A stretch of 64,000 nucleotides of DNA, taken from NCBI GenBank assembly GCA_029267635.1, contig JAJUIK010000003.1, positions 1-64,000 of the forward strand. The letters are read 5' to 3'. The position numbers and the translations under genes were made by a program. Positions 1 through 7,256 of the stretch are shown here, in pieces. Positions within the stretch are counted from its first letter, which is position 1. Each line of letters starts with the position of its first letter. Source of the DNA: Moraxellaceae bacterium (GTDB lineage Bacteria; Pseudomonadota; Gammaproteobacteria; Pseudomonadales; Moraxellaceae). Below the pieces are notes generated by a model. The model was not told where the DNA came from, did not search any database, and was given only the letters and a program-made list of their open reading frames with translations.

Positions 1-79
1 CAGTGACAGAATATCCACGTTCGGTAATCAATTTAACAGCTTCATCTTTAAATTCTGGGGTGTATCGTTGTCCACTCAT
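1..79 (-). CDS. IS3-family transposase OrfA, N-terminal fragment
   Basis: Twenty-six codons are visible, starting MSGQRYTPEFKDEAVKLI, which is the usual N-terminus of the small HTH protein (OrfA, HTH_Tnp_1 type) of IS3-family elements. OrfA binds the terminal repeats and is fused to the DDE domain of OrfB by programmed frameshifting in this family. The gene continues beyond the left edge, so its integrity cannot be judged. The start is the ATG at 79, placed 60 bases inside the predicted IS end. Confidence 0.75.
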   Translation of the reverse strand, partial: MSGQRYTPEFKDEAVKLITERGYSVT

Positions 80-140
80 AATGTTCTCTCCTATGCAAAA
101 AGAATAGACGAAATTTGTCTAGGAGAGTGGTGGCAGTCCA
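1..140 (-). mobile_element. IS3-family insertion sequence, one end only
   Basis: The window opens inside an insertion sequence. The start of its first transposase frame reads leftward out of the window. The outer end appears to finish at base 140, where the plus strand reads TGGCAGTCCA, that is, with the terminal CA expected of the TG...CA ends of IS3-family elements. The exact boundary is inferred, because the other end and the target duplication lie outside the window. The IS sits inside or at the border of the integrated element that ends at tRNA-Arg. Confidence 0.6.
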
Positions 141-232
141 AATGACTAAGGATATTAAGCCAACAACAAGTAGATTCCCCATGATGTGTTAATTTCCATA
201 AACTACCACCGAAATTATTGCCCCCAAAGTGA

Positions 233-285
233 CACTACAGAACCTACAAAACTAGCAAAAAGAGGGTTATGTAGGTTTTGTAGTG
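233..285. repeat. 15-bp inverted repeat downstream of the primase gene
   Basis: CACTACAGAACCTAC at 233-247 is repeated in inverted orientation at 271-285 with one mismatch, which would be a G-U pair in RNA. The arms enclose 23 bases. The hairpin lies 7 bases beyond the primase stop codon and could end transcription, but it lacks a clear T-run. The arm sequence recurs upstream of the primase near 3051-3065, which suggests a protein-binding or replication site rather than a simple terminator. Confidence 0.55.
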
Positions 286-291
286 TGTGTT

Positions 292-2847
292 CTAGCTCTT
301 TTCAAAAATTCTAGGATTAATCCAATAGCGTTTTGATGGTCGCCCCCCCTTAATAGTCGGCTCAATCTCTTCTAATGCCAGCCAATCGCTATCTACTAAA
401 ATATCTAAGGCATCATTTACCGATCCAGTATCTGTTAAGCCTTTCCAATTCTTTTGTTGCACCTGTCTTGAGGTAAAACCTTTAGTGCGCCAATCATCAT
501 CTTTGAGATTTTTCAGCTTTTGGCATAGTGTGCCTGCTTTCATGGTTGCGCTTTGAAGTACAAGCCCATAAATGCGTCTAGCGTGTGTTTCTAGGTACTC
601 ACACCATTCTATAGCCATCTCTGCACAACGTTTGCTTACATCGCCGACACGACCAAGCTGTACACCATCAATAAGATGGAATATCAAAGCAAGAGCAGGC
701 ATTAACTTGCCGTATTTGTCCAAGTGCTGAATGATGATAGGGTGTTCCTCATTCGCCATGATTGCGCTGTGTAAGTGGGTAGTCCATGCAATGAATAGTT
801 CCTGTGCTTCCTCACTGAATCTAAAGTATGGTCGAGGGTTATATTCGTCCGCAGGCTTTGCACCTATTCTAACGATCTCATTTGTGGTGAGATTGTCTAA
901 CGCCTGGAATACCTCAAAAACGGCGTTACGTGCATCTTTGTTGGGGATTTCGTCACGGTATGCCCAATTGTTTGTATCGGGATAAACGAGCAACTGGAAC
1001 CGCTGTAATAAGCCATCATTACCCATGCCTTTGATGCTTGGCTCAAGGTATGCCACTAATTTGTCAGGCTGTATGCCTCCCAAGACAGATAAACAATGGT
1101 TTTCAATAAATCCATTACCGCGCATGATTCTGTCGAACTCATAAGGTTTATTACCGTTCCATCCCTCAAGATAAAATGCTCGGCCTGAATCACTATCATT
1201 TTTGTCTAGTGAGGATAAAAGCCCCACCAATTCATCACGACATACGAGGATGCCATTCGGATTAAGTTTTTCGAGTTCTGCCAATGCTTCGGGACTGGCA
1301 TCATTGGTCTTGTAACGCTTTAAAATTGGCTCGCCAATACTTTCGTCTTGCAACTCCCTTAACTCGTTTGCAATCTGGTTTAGCTTTTCCTCATCTCCTT
1401 TTTTGCCAGCGTCTTTTAACTTGTCTTTCAAAGCCTTCATGCTGGATTCTTTGACCAATGAGGACACTTCATATTCTTTCAGTGCTTCGTCATATTCAGC
1501 TCTAGCATTTATAACAAGTCGATCCAGTGCATACGTGCCAGCATTAAATGCAGGGGATTTTTTGCTAGAGGGTGGTGCAACAATACCTCCCCATAGATTC
1601 GGAATTACTGTCCAGTCATCGAGCCGCTTGGGTTTAATTCCAACTCTTGCACCCACTACAGAACACAATGCAACGAGCGTGCATACTGCCACAAAATCAG
1701 GCGGCATATTGTCGGCGCGGTTTGCTTCATCGCAGCAATATTCCCCCAAGTTATAAGGCAACATTGCCCGATCAAATGGTGCAACTGGTAATAGTTCCGC
1801 TTTGATTTCCTTTGGCTCGCCCCATTTGCGGGTAGTACTATCACTATCGTATTCACTAATTAGGCCCATTCCAGCTAATACTTGAGTGACTGCTTTTAAT
1901 GCCTCTGCTATTGAATAACCACCATGCTCTAATAGGGTGAATCCATTTCCTGCAATTGTTTCCCCTGTGCCTTGTGAGCAAATAAAAGAGCCATCGCCGT
2001 TTTCATCATCGAACCTGAACCGATCAGAACCACCACACATGGGGCAAGAGCCATGCTCATGAGGTGCATGAGTGGTGAGAGCATAACCAAGTCGGCCTAA
2101 AATCTCCGACCAACGACCACGTGCTAGTAATTTCGCCTGCTTGAAATCTAGGGTAAAATGCGTTTGCTGTGTTGTGTGTGTTACTTGTGGTTTGGCTTTT
2201 GCTGCATGAGCCTTTGGAGTTGGTAGCTCCAAAGGCTCACGTAGTGATTGCACCCATTGAATTAAATCATCAGCATCATGCCAAGCATCCGAGTGAACAA
2301 TTCGGGATTGAAATGGCGTATCTTTTTGATGAATAAATCCAGCTAACCGCATAACCCGATCTACGTTATGAATAGCCTTGTCTGCACCATCATCAGCAAA
2401 GTGATGAATCAACCGCTTCTGTAATGAGGTGAACTGATCTAAAGCAATCTCTCCCTCTCTTATCAACCAATAAGCATGATGCTTGCCTCTGGACGATTCG
2501 ACAATAAGATTAGGTGGGAAGTCCATGCTCACTAACTGTTCCACACGTGCATCATTGACCGTATCAAAGTCTATCCATAGGCCACGAATACGCTTGATAT
2601 TCTCTGTTTTTCGCCCCTGTAAGTCGGTTTCATTGACGGTGACAAATACACCACAACCCTGCTGGTTTAATCGCTGTAAGGCCTCGAAATGCTGCTCTAA
2701 CGAACCGTTATAAATACGCGCCATACCTTGCTTCGGTGGTTTGCTATCATCAAAGGTTTGAAAGGTGAATAAGTCACCATCGTCTAGCATTTCCAGCATC
2801 TTGTTTGCTGTCTCAATAGAGGGGAATAATTTAGCAATGCTATTCAT
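292..2847 (-). CDS. Integrated-element replication protein: RepB-type primase, zinc ribbon, DUF3987
   Basis: An 851-aa multidomain protein. Residues about 1-200 resemble the RepB-like archaeo-eukaryotic primase domain, with a WIDFD motif near residue 91. A zinc ribbon follows near 265-290 (CPMCGGSDRFRF, then a FICSQG stretch), as in primase-helicases. The remainder matches the DUF3987 type found in phage satellites and integrated elements, with a degenerate P-loop-like APPSSKKS near residue 430. It probably primes or starts replication of the excised element. The start ATG at 2847 has an ideal AGGAGG site and directly follows the stop of the upstream small gene, so it is the last gene of the leftward operon. 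The family assignment is good. The replication role is inferred. Confidence 0.8.
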   Translation of the reverse strand: MNSIAKLFPSIETANKMLEMLDDGDLFTFQTFDDSKPPKQGMARIYNGSLEQHFEALQRLNQQGCGVFVTVNETDLQGRKTENIKRIRGLWIDFDTVNDARVEQLVSMDFPPNLIVESSRGKHHAYWLIREGEIALDQFTSLQKRLIHHFADDGADKAIHNVDRVMRLAGFIHQKDTPFQSRIVHSDAWHDADDLIQWVQSLREPLELPTPKAHAAKAKPQVTHTTQQTHFTLDFKQAKLLARGRWSEILGRLGYALTTHAPHEHGSCPMCGGSDRFRFDDENGDGSFICSQGTGETIAGNGFTLLEHGGYSIAEALKAVTQVLAGMGLISEYDSDSTTRKWGEPKEIKAELLPVAPFDRAMLPYNLGEYCCDEANRADNMPPDFVAVCTLVALCSVVGARVGIKPKRLDDWTVIPNLWGGIVAPPSSKKSPAFNAGTYALDRLVINARAEYDEALKEYEVSSLVKESSMKALKDKLKDAGKKGDEEKLNQIANELRELQDESIGEPILKRYKTNDASPEALAELEKLNPNGILVCRDELVGLLSSLDKNDSDSGRAFYLEGWNGNKPYEFDRIMRGNGFIENHCLSVLGGIQPDKLVAYLEPSIKGMGNDGLLQRFQLLVYPDTNNWAYRDEIPNKDARNAVFEVFQALDNLTTNEIVRIGAKPADEYNPRPYFRFSEEAQELFIAWTTHLHSAIMANEEHPIIIQHLDKYGKLMPALALIFHLIDGVQLGRVGDVSKRCAEMAIEWCEYLETHARRIYGLVLQSATMKAGTLCQKLKNLKDDDWRTKGFTSRQVQQKNWKGLTDTGSVNDALDILVDSDWLALEEIEPTIKGGRPSKRYWINPRIFEKS

Positions 2848-3087
2848 TTAGCCCCTCCTTTGTGAGCTTTCAACTCTTGTTGATATTTTTGCAGCTAACC
2901 TTTCTTGTTCTGCTTTTAGGTCATCTGACGGGTATACCGAACTGCTGCACGTTGCAACGAGTAAAATTAAAAATACAAAACAACCACCCAGCACTAGCCC
3001 TTTCAGCAAGTCAACACAGGTTTCTTTTAATGTATTGATAATGAAGTTTTGTCGGTTTTGTAGTGTCTTATCTTTGACATATTTCAT
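2848..3087 (-). CDS. Small hypothetical membrane protein of the integrated element
   Basis: About 79 aa. A single hydrophobic segment (VLGGCFVFLILLVATCSSS) lies in the middle, followed by a charged C-terminal tail with EQERLAAKISTRVE. The topology suggests one membrane span. No family is recognised. The ATG at 3087 is chosen because the GAGG site lies 7 bases before it, whereas the in-frame ATG at 3093 almost touches that site. It ends at the base before the primase start. The codons near 3044-3066 contain a copy of the 23-bp motif also found at 231-253. Confidence 0.55.
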   Translation of the reverse strand: MKYVKDKTLQNRQNFIINTLKETCVDLLKGLVLGGCFVFLILLVATCSSSVYPSDDLKAEQERLAAKISTRVESSQRRG

Positions 3088-3099
3088 TTTCATACCTCA

Positions 3100-3459
3100 C
3101 TACATACAGTTCACATGGGTATCGGCCAGAATGCCGTCACTAGAAAAGCCGACCTTTTCACGGTTATCCATCATTCGCAATAGTTGTTGTTCTGCTTCCT
3201 CAAAACTAATACCAAAATGTTTAGCAATCTCCTCTAGGATGTAGACTGGTTTGCCTTTGTTTAGGTGTCCACTTGTAGGTGCCAATAGATTTAGCTCTTT
3301 GGCCTTAGCATTCATTTCCGCCTTAATGTTGTCTGGTGTGTAATGCAGCGTTAAAAGAAATACTCGCTCGGTGATGAGGTGGTCATCTCCGTACTGTTCT
3401 AACATGGCTTTATAGTGGTCAAAAGCTATGAAAAACTCAGGGTCTACATAGTTATTCAT
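3100..3459 (-). CDS. Hypothetical protein of the integrated element
   Basis: 119 aa from the ATG at 3459, which has a strong GAGGGGG site 6 bases upstream. An in-frame TTG at 3474 is less likely. The protein is soluble and mixed in charge, with no motif I recognise. The segment around PVYILEEIAKHFGISFEEAEQQLLR looks like a helix-turn-helix-like helical pair. It overlaps the end of the BRO-N gene by 8 bases, so translation is probably coupled. Its role in the element is unknown. Confidence 0.6.
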   Translation of the reverse strand: MNNYVDPEFFIAFDHYKAMLEQYGDDHLITERVFLLTLHYTPDNIKAEMNAKAKELNLLAPTSGHLNKGKPVYILEEIAKHFGISFEEAEQQLLRMMDNREKVGFSSDGILADTHVNCM

Positions 3460-3955
3460 TGTGTACCCCCTCAAAAGTGAGCTGTAAATTTGTTTTGCAT
3501 GTTTCTATGCGCTTTGTATTTAAATGCTTTTCACGTTTACGGCGGTTCATACCATGGCTGTGAAATGTGCCTTTATCCTTAGATATTTTCTCTTGCATAC
3601 ATAAGCGGCTAAGTTCTTCATAAGCGGCCTGTCTTGCTGGATATGAGCCAGTTTTGCGGATGCTTGGCAGTAGCTCAAATACCCAGTTTTGAAAGTTCAA
3701 TGCCTCTGGTTTTGTCGATCTGAATACAATCCTATAAAGATTTTCTTCACTGATAAAAGTGAGCTTTTGAGCACCGCCATTTGTAAGGATAGACATTTCA
3801 TGTACTCCCTTTGGATTTAGCTTAAAACGGTTTGGTGTGACGTTTTTAATCTCTAAGGCTTGACCAACATCAGCCATGCAAAACAAGGGCTCATTCTTTT
3901 CATCAAAGGCAATCCGAACGCCGTGTTTATTAAAATTAAAAATAGATGGCCTCAT
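3452..3955 (-). CDS. BRO family N-terminal domain protein (phage antirepressor type)
   Basis: 167 aa. Residues about 1-105 follow the Bro-N pattern: an N-terminal strand region, FCMADVGQALEIKN, a central LTFISEENLYRIVFRS and then NFQNWVFELLPSIRKTGSY. Bro-N domains bind DNA and occur in phage antirepressors and element regulators. The C-terminal 60 residues are rich in Lys and Arg and carry no recognised KilA or Ant domain. The start overlaps the previous stop by 4 bases. A regulatory role in maintenance or excision of the element is inferred. Confidence 0.8.
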   Translation of the reverse strand: MRPSIFNFNKHGVRIAFDEKNEPLFCMADVGQALEIKNVTPNRFKLNPKGVHEMSILTNGGAQKLTFISEENLYRIVFRSTKPEALNFQNWVFELLPSIRKTGSYPARQAAYEELSRLCMQEKISKDKGTFHSHGMNRRKREKHLNTKRIETCKTNLQLTFEGVHNE

Positions 3956-4173
3956 CTAAACGCCTCCTTTAACTCATAACGAGCATGGCTATCCTTATTG
4001 CTCTGGTTGGGTTCGGTGTGGGTTGCGATGTCATGCCCAGCAACACGTAAACGCTGGATGACTGCAATCAGGCTGTAACAATCAAAGTGATAAATGGCCT
4101 CGGCCTGGGAAAGAGTTTTACCCTGTTCGAGGTGGTCTAGTACCTGGATTTTATGATTGTTATTCATGCTCAA
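3952..4173 (-). CDS. Small helix-turn-helix protein of the integrated element
   Basis: 73 aa. The sequence HKIQVLDHLEQGKTLSQAEA, followed by a second helix pair LIAVIQRLRVAGHDI, is typical of the HTH proteins of integrated elements and prophages that carry a winged-helix-like fold (HTH_39 type). It overlaps the AlpA-like gene and the BRO-N gene by ATGA junctions on each side, which argues for tight translational coupling in one operon. DNA binding is inferred from the fold pattern. Confidence 0.65.
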   Translation of the reverse strand: MSMNNNHKIQVLDHLEQGKTLSQAEAIYHFDCYSLIAVIQRLRVAGHDIATHTEPNQSNKDSHARYELKEAFR

Positions 4174-4385
4174 GCCTCCATAGTTGCAAGGCTTTGTTTC
4201 TTGTTGTTATGCCATTCCACTAGATCGGCATAGTCGAAATAGACAGGAGATTGCTTTGTATCGCCTGTCTTGATCGGTCGGGGAAAGGTGGCATCAGTAC
4301 GCACGATATGGCGCAGTGATTCACGGCTTACGTCTAGTAACTCGCAAGCTGTTTTAAACTGTACGCGGATTGGGGAAATAGACAT
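4170..4385 (-). CDS. AlpA-like DNA-binding regulator
   Basis: About 71 aa. VQFKTACELLDVSRESLRHIVRTDATFPRPIK followed by VYFDYADLVEW is the layout of AlpA/excisionase-type winged-helix proteins: an HTH, a FPRPIK loop and an acidic residue before a Trp. In P4-like elements AlpA-type proteins activate integrase or excision genes. The ATG at 4385 is used. An in-frame GTG at 4397 would add four residues, and neither has a convincing ribosome-binding site. It is the first gene of the leftward operon. Confidence 0.7.
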   Translation of the reverse strand: MSISPIRVQFKTACELLDVSRESLRHIVRTDATFPRPIKTGDTKQSPVYFDYADLVEWHNNKKQSLATMEA

Positions 4386-4481
4386 AAAGAAACTCACTTA
4401 TGCAGAAATATAGTAAGTTGAGTATCTATATGATTTATATTAATAAATAGATGTAGAGTTTTACTTAATATAGATTAAGTT

Positions 4482-5438
4482 TTACTTGCTCTGTATTTTT
4501 TTTGGCCTGCCAGCTTCTCTAGCATATTCGGGAGCGATATTTTTAATCCAATCTTTTAAAGCTTCTGCTTTATTTGGTAATTGTTCTAGGTGTTCAGTTT
4601 CGCACAATGTATTCCATATAAGCTCACACATTGCACCTGTTTTGATTTGTTTCTCTTTATCCTGTATCCAAAGGTGTCTTGCAATCTCCTGTGCTGCCCT
4701 TTGAGCAAATTCTTTTGCTTTACTTTTCCCTCGAGGTTTACGAATTGCGGTTCGTTTGGCTTCATGCTCCTGATCATTTCTGTCATTGTTTCGAGATGAC
4801 AATTTACCATCCAAAACCCTAACTAATTGACTATGCGGAACATAGATATCTTTCTTTCTTATAATTGGATGATATGTATATTCCCCCTCTGTATACTCGA
4901 CAGTATTGTATTTGGCCGGCATCATTGTGTGCTTTTCACCAATCTGTTCAAGCATTGGATAAATAGCAAGAATTTCTATTTCTTGAAGCCCTTTCTCGCT
5001 AACATATTCTAAGTATTTTCCTCTTGAACCTGTGCAATTCACAAAATGAGAGTTATTAAGTTCATCTTCTTTTAAATTAGTAATATTGCGAAAACCAAAA
5101 TCACTTACATTTGATTGTCCAAAAAAATAAATGTTTTGAATTACATACTCATCTATCTCTAACAATGTGCCATGATAAATTTCTGATTCGACAATCTCTT
5201 CAGTTAACTTTATAAGTTTTTCATATTTATCAGGTTCTTTCGTTCTTTTTACTGGAAATATAGCATCAATAGACACATTATATGCACCATAAAAATAGGC
5301 GTAGAGTTTTAAATCGTATACTAATGAAATAGATAGCAGTTTTTTGCTATCGTAATAATCAACTTTTAATATTCTATTTAGTTCTTTTGCTGCTTCTTTC
5401 AAAGTGTAAAAAGGTGCTGGATGTTTAATATCACTCAT
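4482..5438 (-). CDS. Hypothetical protein (318 aa) next to the integrase
   Basis: No family is recognised with confidence. The N-terminal 220 residues are mixed alpha/beta (HPAPFYTLKEAAKELNRIL, then KLYAYFYGAYNVSI). A basic stretch KRTAIRKPRGKSKAKEFAQRAAQ follows, then a helical C-terminus ending in GRPKKIQSK. The C-terminal third resembles the DNA-binding tails seen in several element-encoded proteins of unknown function. It lies between the integrase and the AlpA operon and is clearly more A+T-rich than the primase gene. GGGAGG lies 12 bases before the chosen ATG. Confidence 0.6.
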   Translation of the reverse strand: MSDIKHPAPFYTLKEAAKELNRILKVDYYDSKKLLSISLVYDLKLYAYFYGAYNVSIDAIFPVKRTKEPDKYEKLIKLTEEIVESEIYHGTLLEIDEYVIQNIYFFGQSNVSDFGFRNITNLKEDELNNSHFVNCTGSRGKYLEYVSEKGLQEIEILAIYPMLEQIGEKHTMMPAKYNTVEYTEGEYTYHPIIRKKDIYVPHSQLVRVLDGKLSSRNNDRNDQEHEAKRTAIRKPRGKSKAKEFAQRAAQEIARHLWIQDKEKQIKTGAMCELIWNTLCETEHLEQLPNKAEALKDWIKNIAPEYAREAGRPKKIQSK

Positions 5439-5591
5439 TGTTATTCATGCCTCCCACAGCATCCCCAATAAACTGCTAAGCCAATCGGATTGGGTGTCCA
5501 ACTTTCGGGAACTACCTAGACCTAGTAAACTGAATATAAATGATATTCACATATAAACAGTCATATCCTGTAATTCAGACGACAAATTATA

Positions 5592-6917
5592 TCACTTCAC
5601 CAATTTGGCATATTTGAACTGAATAACCTCATCCCCTAACAGGTGCTTGGTGAAGTCATACGGACTAATATGCTCTTGCTGGTTAGCTTCCAGATAATCA
5701 CTCCACCAATTGAGCATAGCTTTCCGTTCTTCTAAATATTGCGCCGTGTGAGTGTAAGCAAGTCGGACTTGGTCACGCTCTTGATGGCTCATTTGTTTCT
5801 CTACTGCTTCCTTTTGGAATAGTGTGCTTTGTACCAATGCGGAACAGGCCATACCTCTAAAACCATGACCGCATATATCCTTATCGGTGTCATAACCCAT
5901 ACGGCGCAATGTCTTGTTGATTGTGGATTCACTGATAAATCCATTCGGGTCGCCATTCTTCGGGAATAGGTTTTTGGTCATGCCACTGTATTTGTGAATT
6001 TCCCTTAACAGGGTGATGGCTTGAGGTGAGAGTGGTATGAGGTGGTCGGCTTTCATCTTTGCGCCACGATTAGAGAACTTTTGCCCAGCAATGGCCTCGC
6101 GTGTTGCTGGTAGCGTCCAGATTCCTTTTTCTAGGTCGAACTCATCCCAACGAGCAAAACGTAGCTCACTAGATCGGACAAACGTATGCAATGCAAACAG
6201 GGTGCATAGTTTTGTTAATGGGTATCCGTTGTCATTGGCTAGTCGTTGTTGCAGCTCTGGCAGGCGGTCTAGTGATAGTTGCGGATAATGTTTAGGTGCT
6301 TTGGTGGTGACAAAAATATCTTTTAAAAAGTAAGCTGGGTTTTCTTCTATCAATCCTCTTGAGATGGCATGAGCAAAAATGCTGATTAATCTCTGGCGTG
6401 TTTTCTTCAAAACTTCTGTAAATCCTTTCTCCTCGATGGAACGTAGAACGGCGGTGAGGTCTTTAGGTTTGACTGCATCAATTGGCTTTGAGCCGATCAG
6501 CACGAATACATATTCCTCTAAGTTCTTTAATGCCCGATCTGCTGTATCTGCTACCCATCGGCCTGTCTTGTTGTATTCCTTGTGCCAGTCACGCGCTACG
6601 GCCTCAAAGCTATAAGCATTTTGCAGTTTGGTTTTTTGGATTTGTTCATGCTCGATAGGGTCTATACCGTTAGCAATGAGTTCTTCCAATTCACGGCGTT
6701 TGTCCCTTGCTGCTTTCAAGGTGAGTGCTGGAAAGCTCCCCAGCGTCATCAATCCCTCTTTTCCGTTGGCGCGTTTGTATTTATATCGCCATACCTTTGA
6801 GCCACTCTTGCGAACGAACAGGATTAACCCATGACCATCGTATAGGGAATAATCTTTCTCTTGAGGTTTTGCACCTGTGCATTTTGAATCTGACAGGGGA
6901 GTGGTTTTTCTAGCCAT
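5592..6917 (-). CDS. Tyrosine-type site-specific integrase, P4 family
   Basis: 441 aa. The N-terminus (MARKTTPLSDSKCTGAKP, then YKYKRANGKEGLMTLGSFPALTLKAAR) is the DUF4102 arm-binding domain. The catalytic domain shows the first Arg in FVRSSELRFARWDEF, the HGFRGMA box, a later His in MSHQERDQVR and the nucleophile Tyr in AYTHTAQYLEER. All catalytic residues look present. The gene starts 173 bases from the 3' end of tRNA-Arg(CCT), the normal geometry for P4-type integrases that insert into tRNA 3' ends. It catalyses integration and excision of the element. Confidence 0.93.
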   Translation of the reverse strand: MARKTTPLSDSKCTGAKPQEKDYSLYDGHGLILFVRKSGSKVWRYKYKRANGKEGLMTLGSFPALTLKAARDKRRELEELIANGIDPIEHEQIQKTKLQNAYSFEAVARDWHKEYNKTGRWVADTADRALKNLEEYVFVLIGSKPIDAVKPKDLTAVLRSIEEKGFTEVLKKTRQRLISIFAHAISRGLIEENPAYFLKDIFVTTKAPKHYPQLSLDRLPELQQRLANDNGYPLTKLCTLFALHTFVRSSELRFARWDEFDLEKGIWTLPATREAIAGQKFSNRGAKMKADHLIPLSPQAITLLREIHKYSGMTKNLFPKNGDPNGFISESTINKTLRRMGYDTDKDICGHGFRGMACSALVQSTLFQKEAVEKQMSHQERDQVRLAYTHTAQYLEERKAMLNWWSDYLEANQQEHISPYDFTKHLLGDEVIQFKYAKLVK

Positions 6918-7089
6918 AATCGGAATAAGGATACAAAAGTTGATAGAACTGGATATATCCTCATTTATATCCTTATTTTTTGCAACTGTATCCTTATTTA
7001 TTTTGTCTTATTTTGCTATTTGATTAGCTTAAATCTAATAGAATCAAGGGCTTTAAGCTGTATTTTTGCATGTTCTTTTATTGTGATTG

Positions 7090-7107
7090 TGCGCCCTGCG
7101 GGACTCG
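7090..7107 (-). other. Probable attachment site of the integrated element (tRNA-Arg 3' end)
   Basis: P4-type integrases recombine at tRNA 3' ends, and the integrase gene begins 173 bases away. The junction is therefore expected within the last bases of tRNA-Arg(CCT). No second copy of this tRNA end occurs between 1 and 7089, so the other end of the element lies beyond the left edge. The exact crossover core cannot be set from one end. Confidence 0.4.
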
Positions 7108-7162
7108 AACCCACGTCGGTCGCTTAGGAGGCAACTGCTCTATCCAGTTAAGCTAAGGGCGC
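7090..7162 (-). tRNA. tRNA-Arg (anticodon CCT)
   Basis: A full cloverleaf reads on the minus strand. The acceptor stem is GCGCCCT paired with AGGGCGC, the anticodon stem is GTTGC/GCGAC, and the loop CTCCTAA has anticodon CCT for AGG codons. The T-arm is GTGGGTTCGAGTCCCGC. CCA is not encoded after the discriminator A. The gene is intact although it serves as the insertion site of the element to its left. Confidence 0.95.
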
Positions 7163-7200
7163 CAAGCATCGCTAATGTAGCCTAAATTGGAATGAAAAAA

Positions 7201-7223
7201 AAGTTATTGCAGCGCAATAACTT
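7201..7223 (-). terminator. Rho-independent terminator of aroP
   Basis: A perfect 10-bp stem (AAGTTATTGC / GCAATAACTT) with a 3-base loop lies 34 bases after the aroP stop. On the minus strand it is followed by a run of T. Confidence 0.85.
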
Positions 7224-7256
7224 TCTCCTCTTTTTATGACGTAGTTTGCGCCAAGA

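Noticed and set aside
7090-7162. tRNA-Arg broken by the integration
   Set aside because: All stems pair and the anticodon arm is intact, as expected when the element carries a replacement tRNA end.
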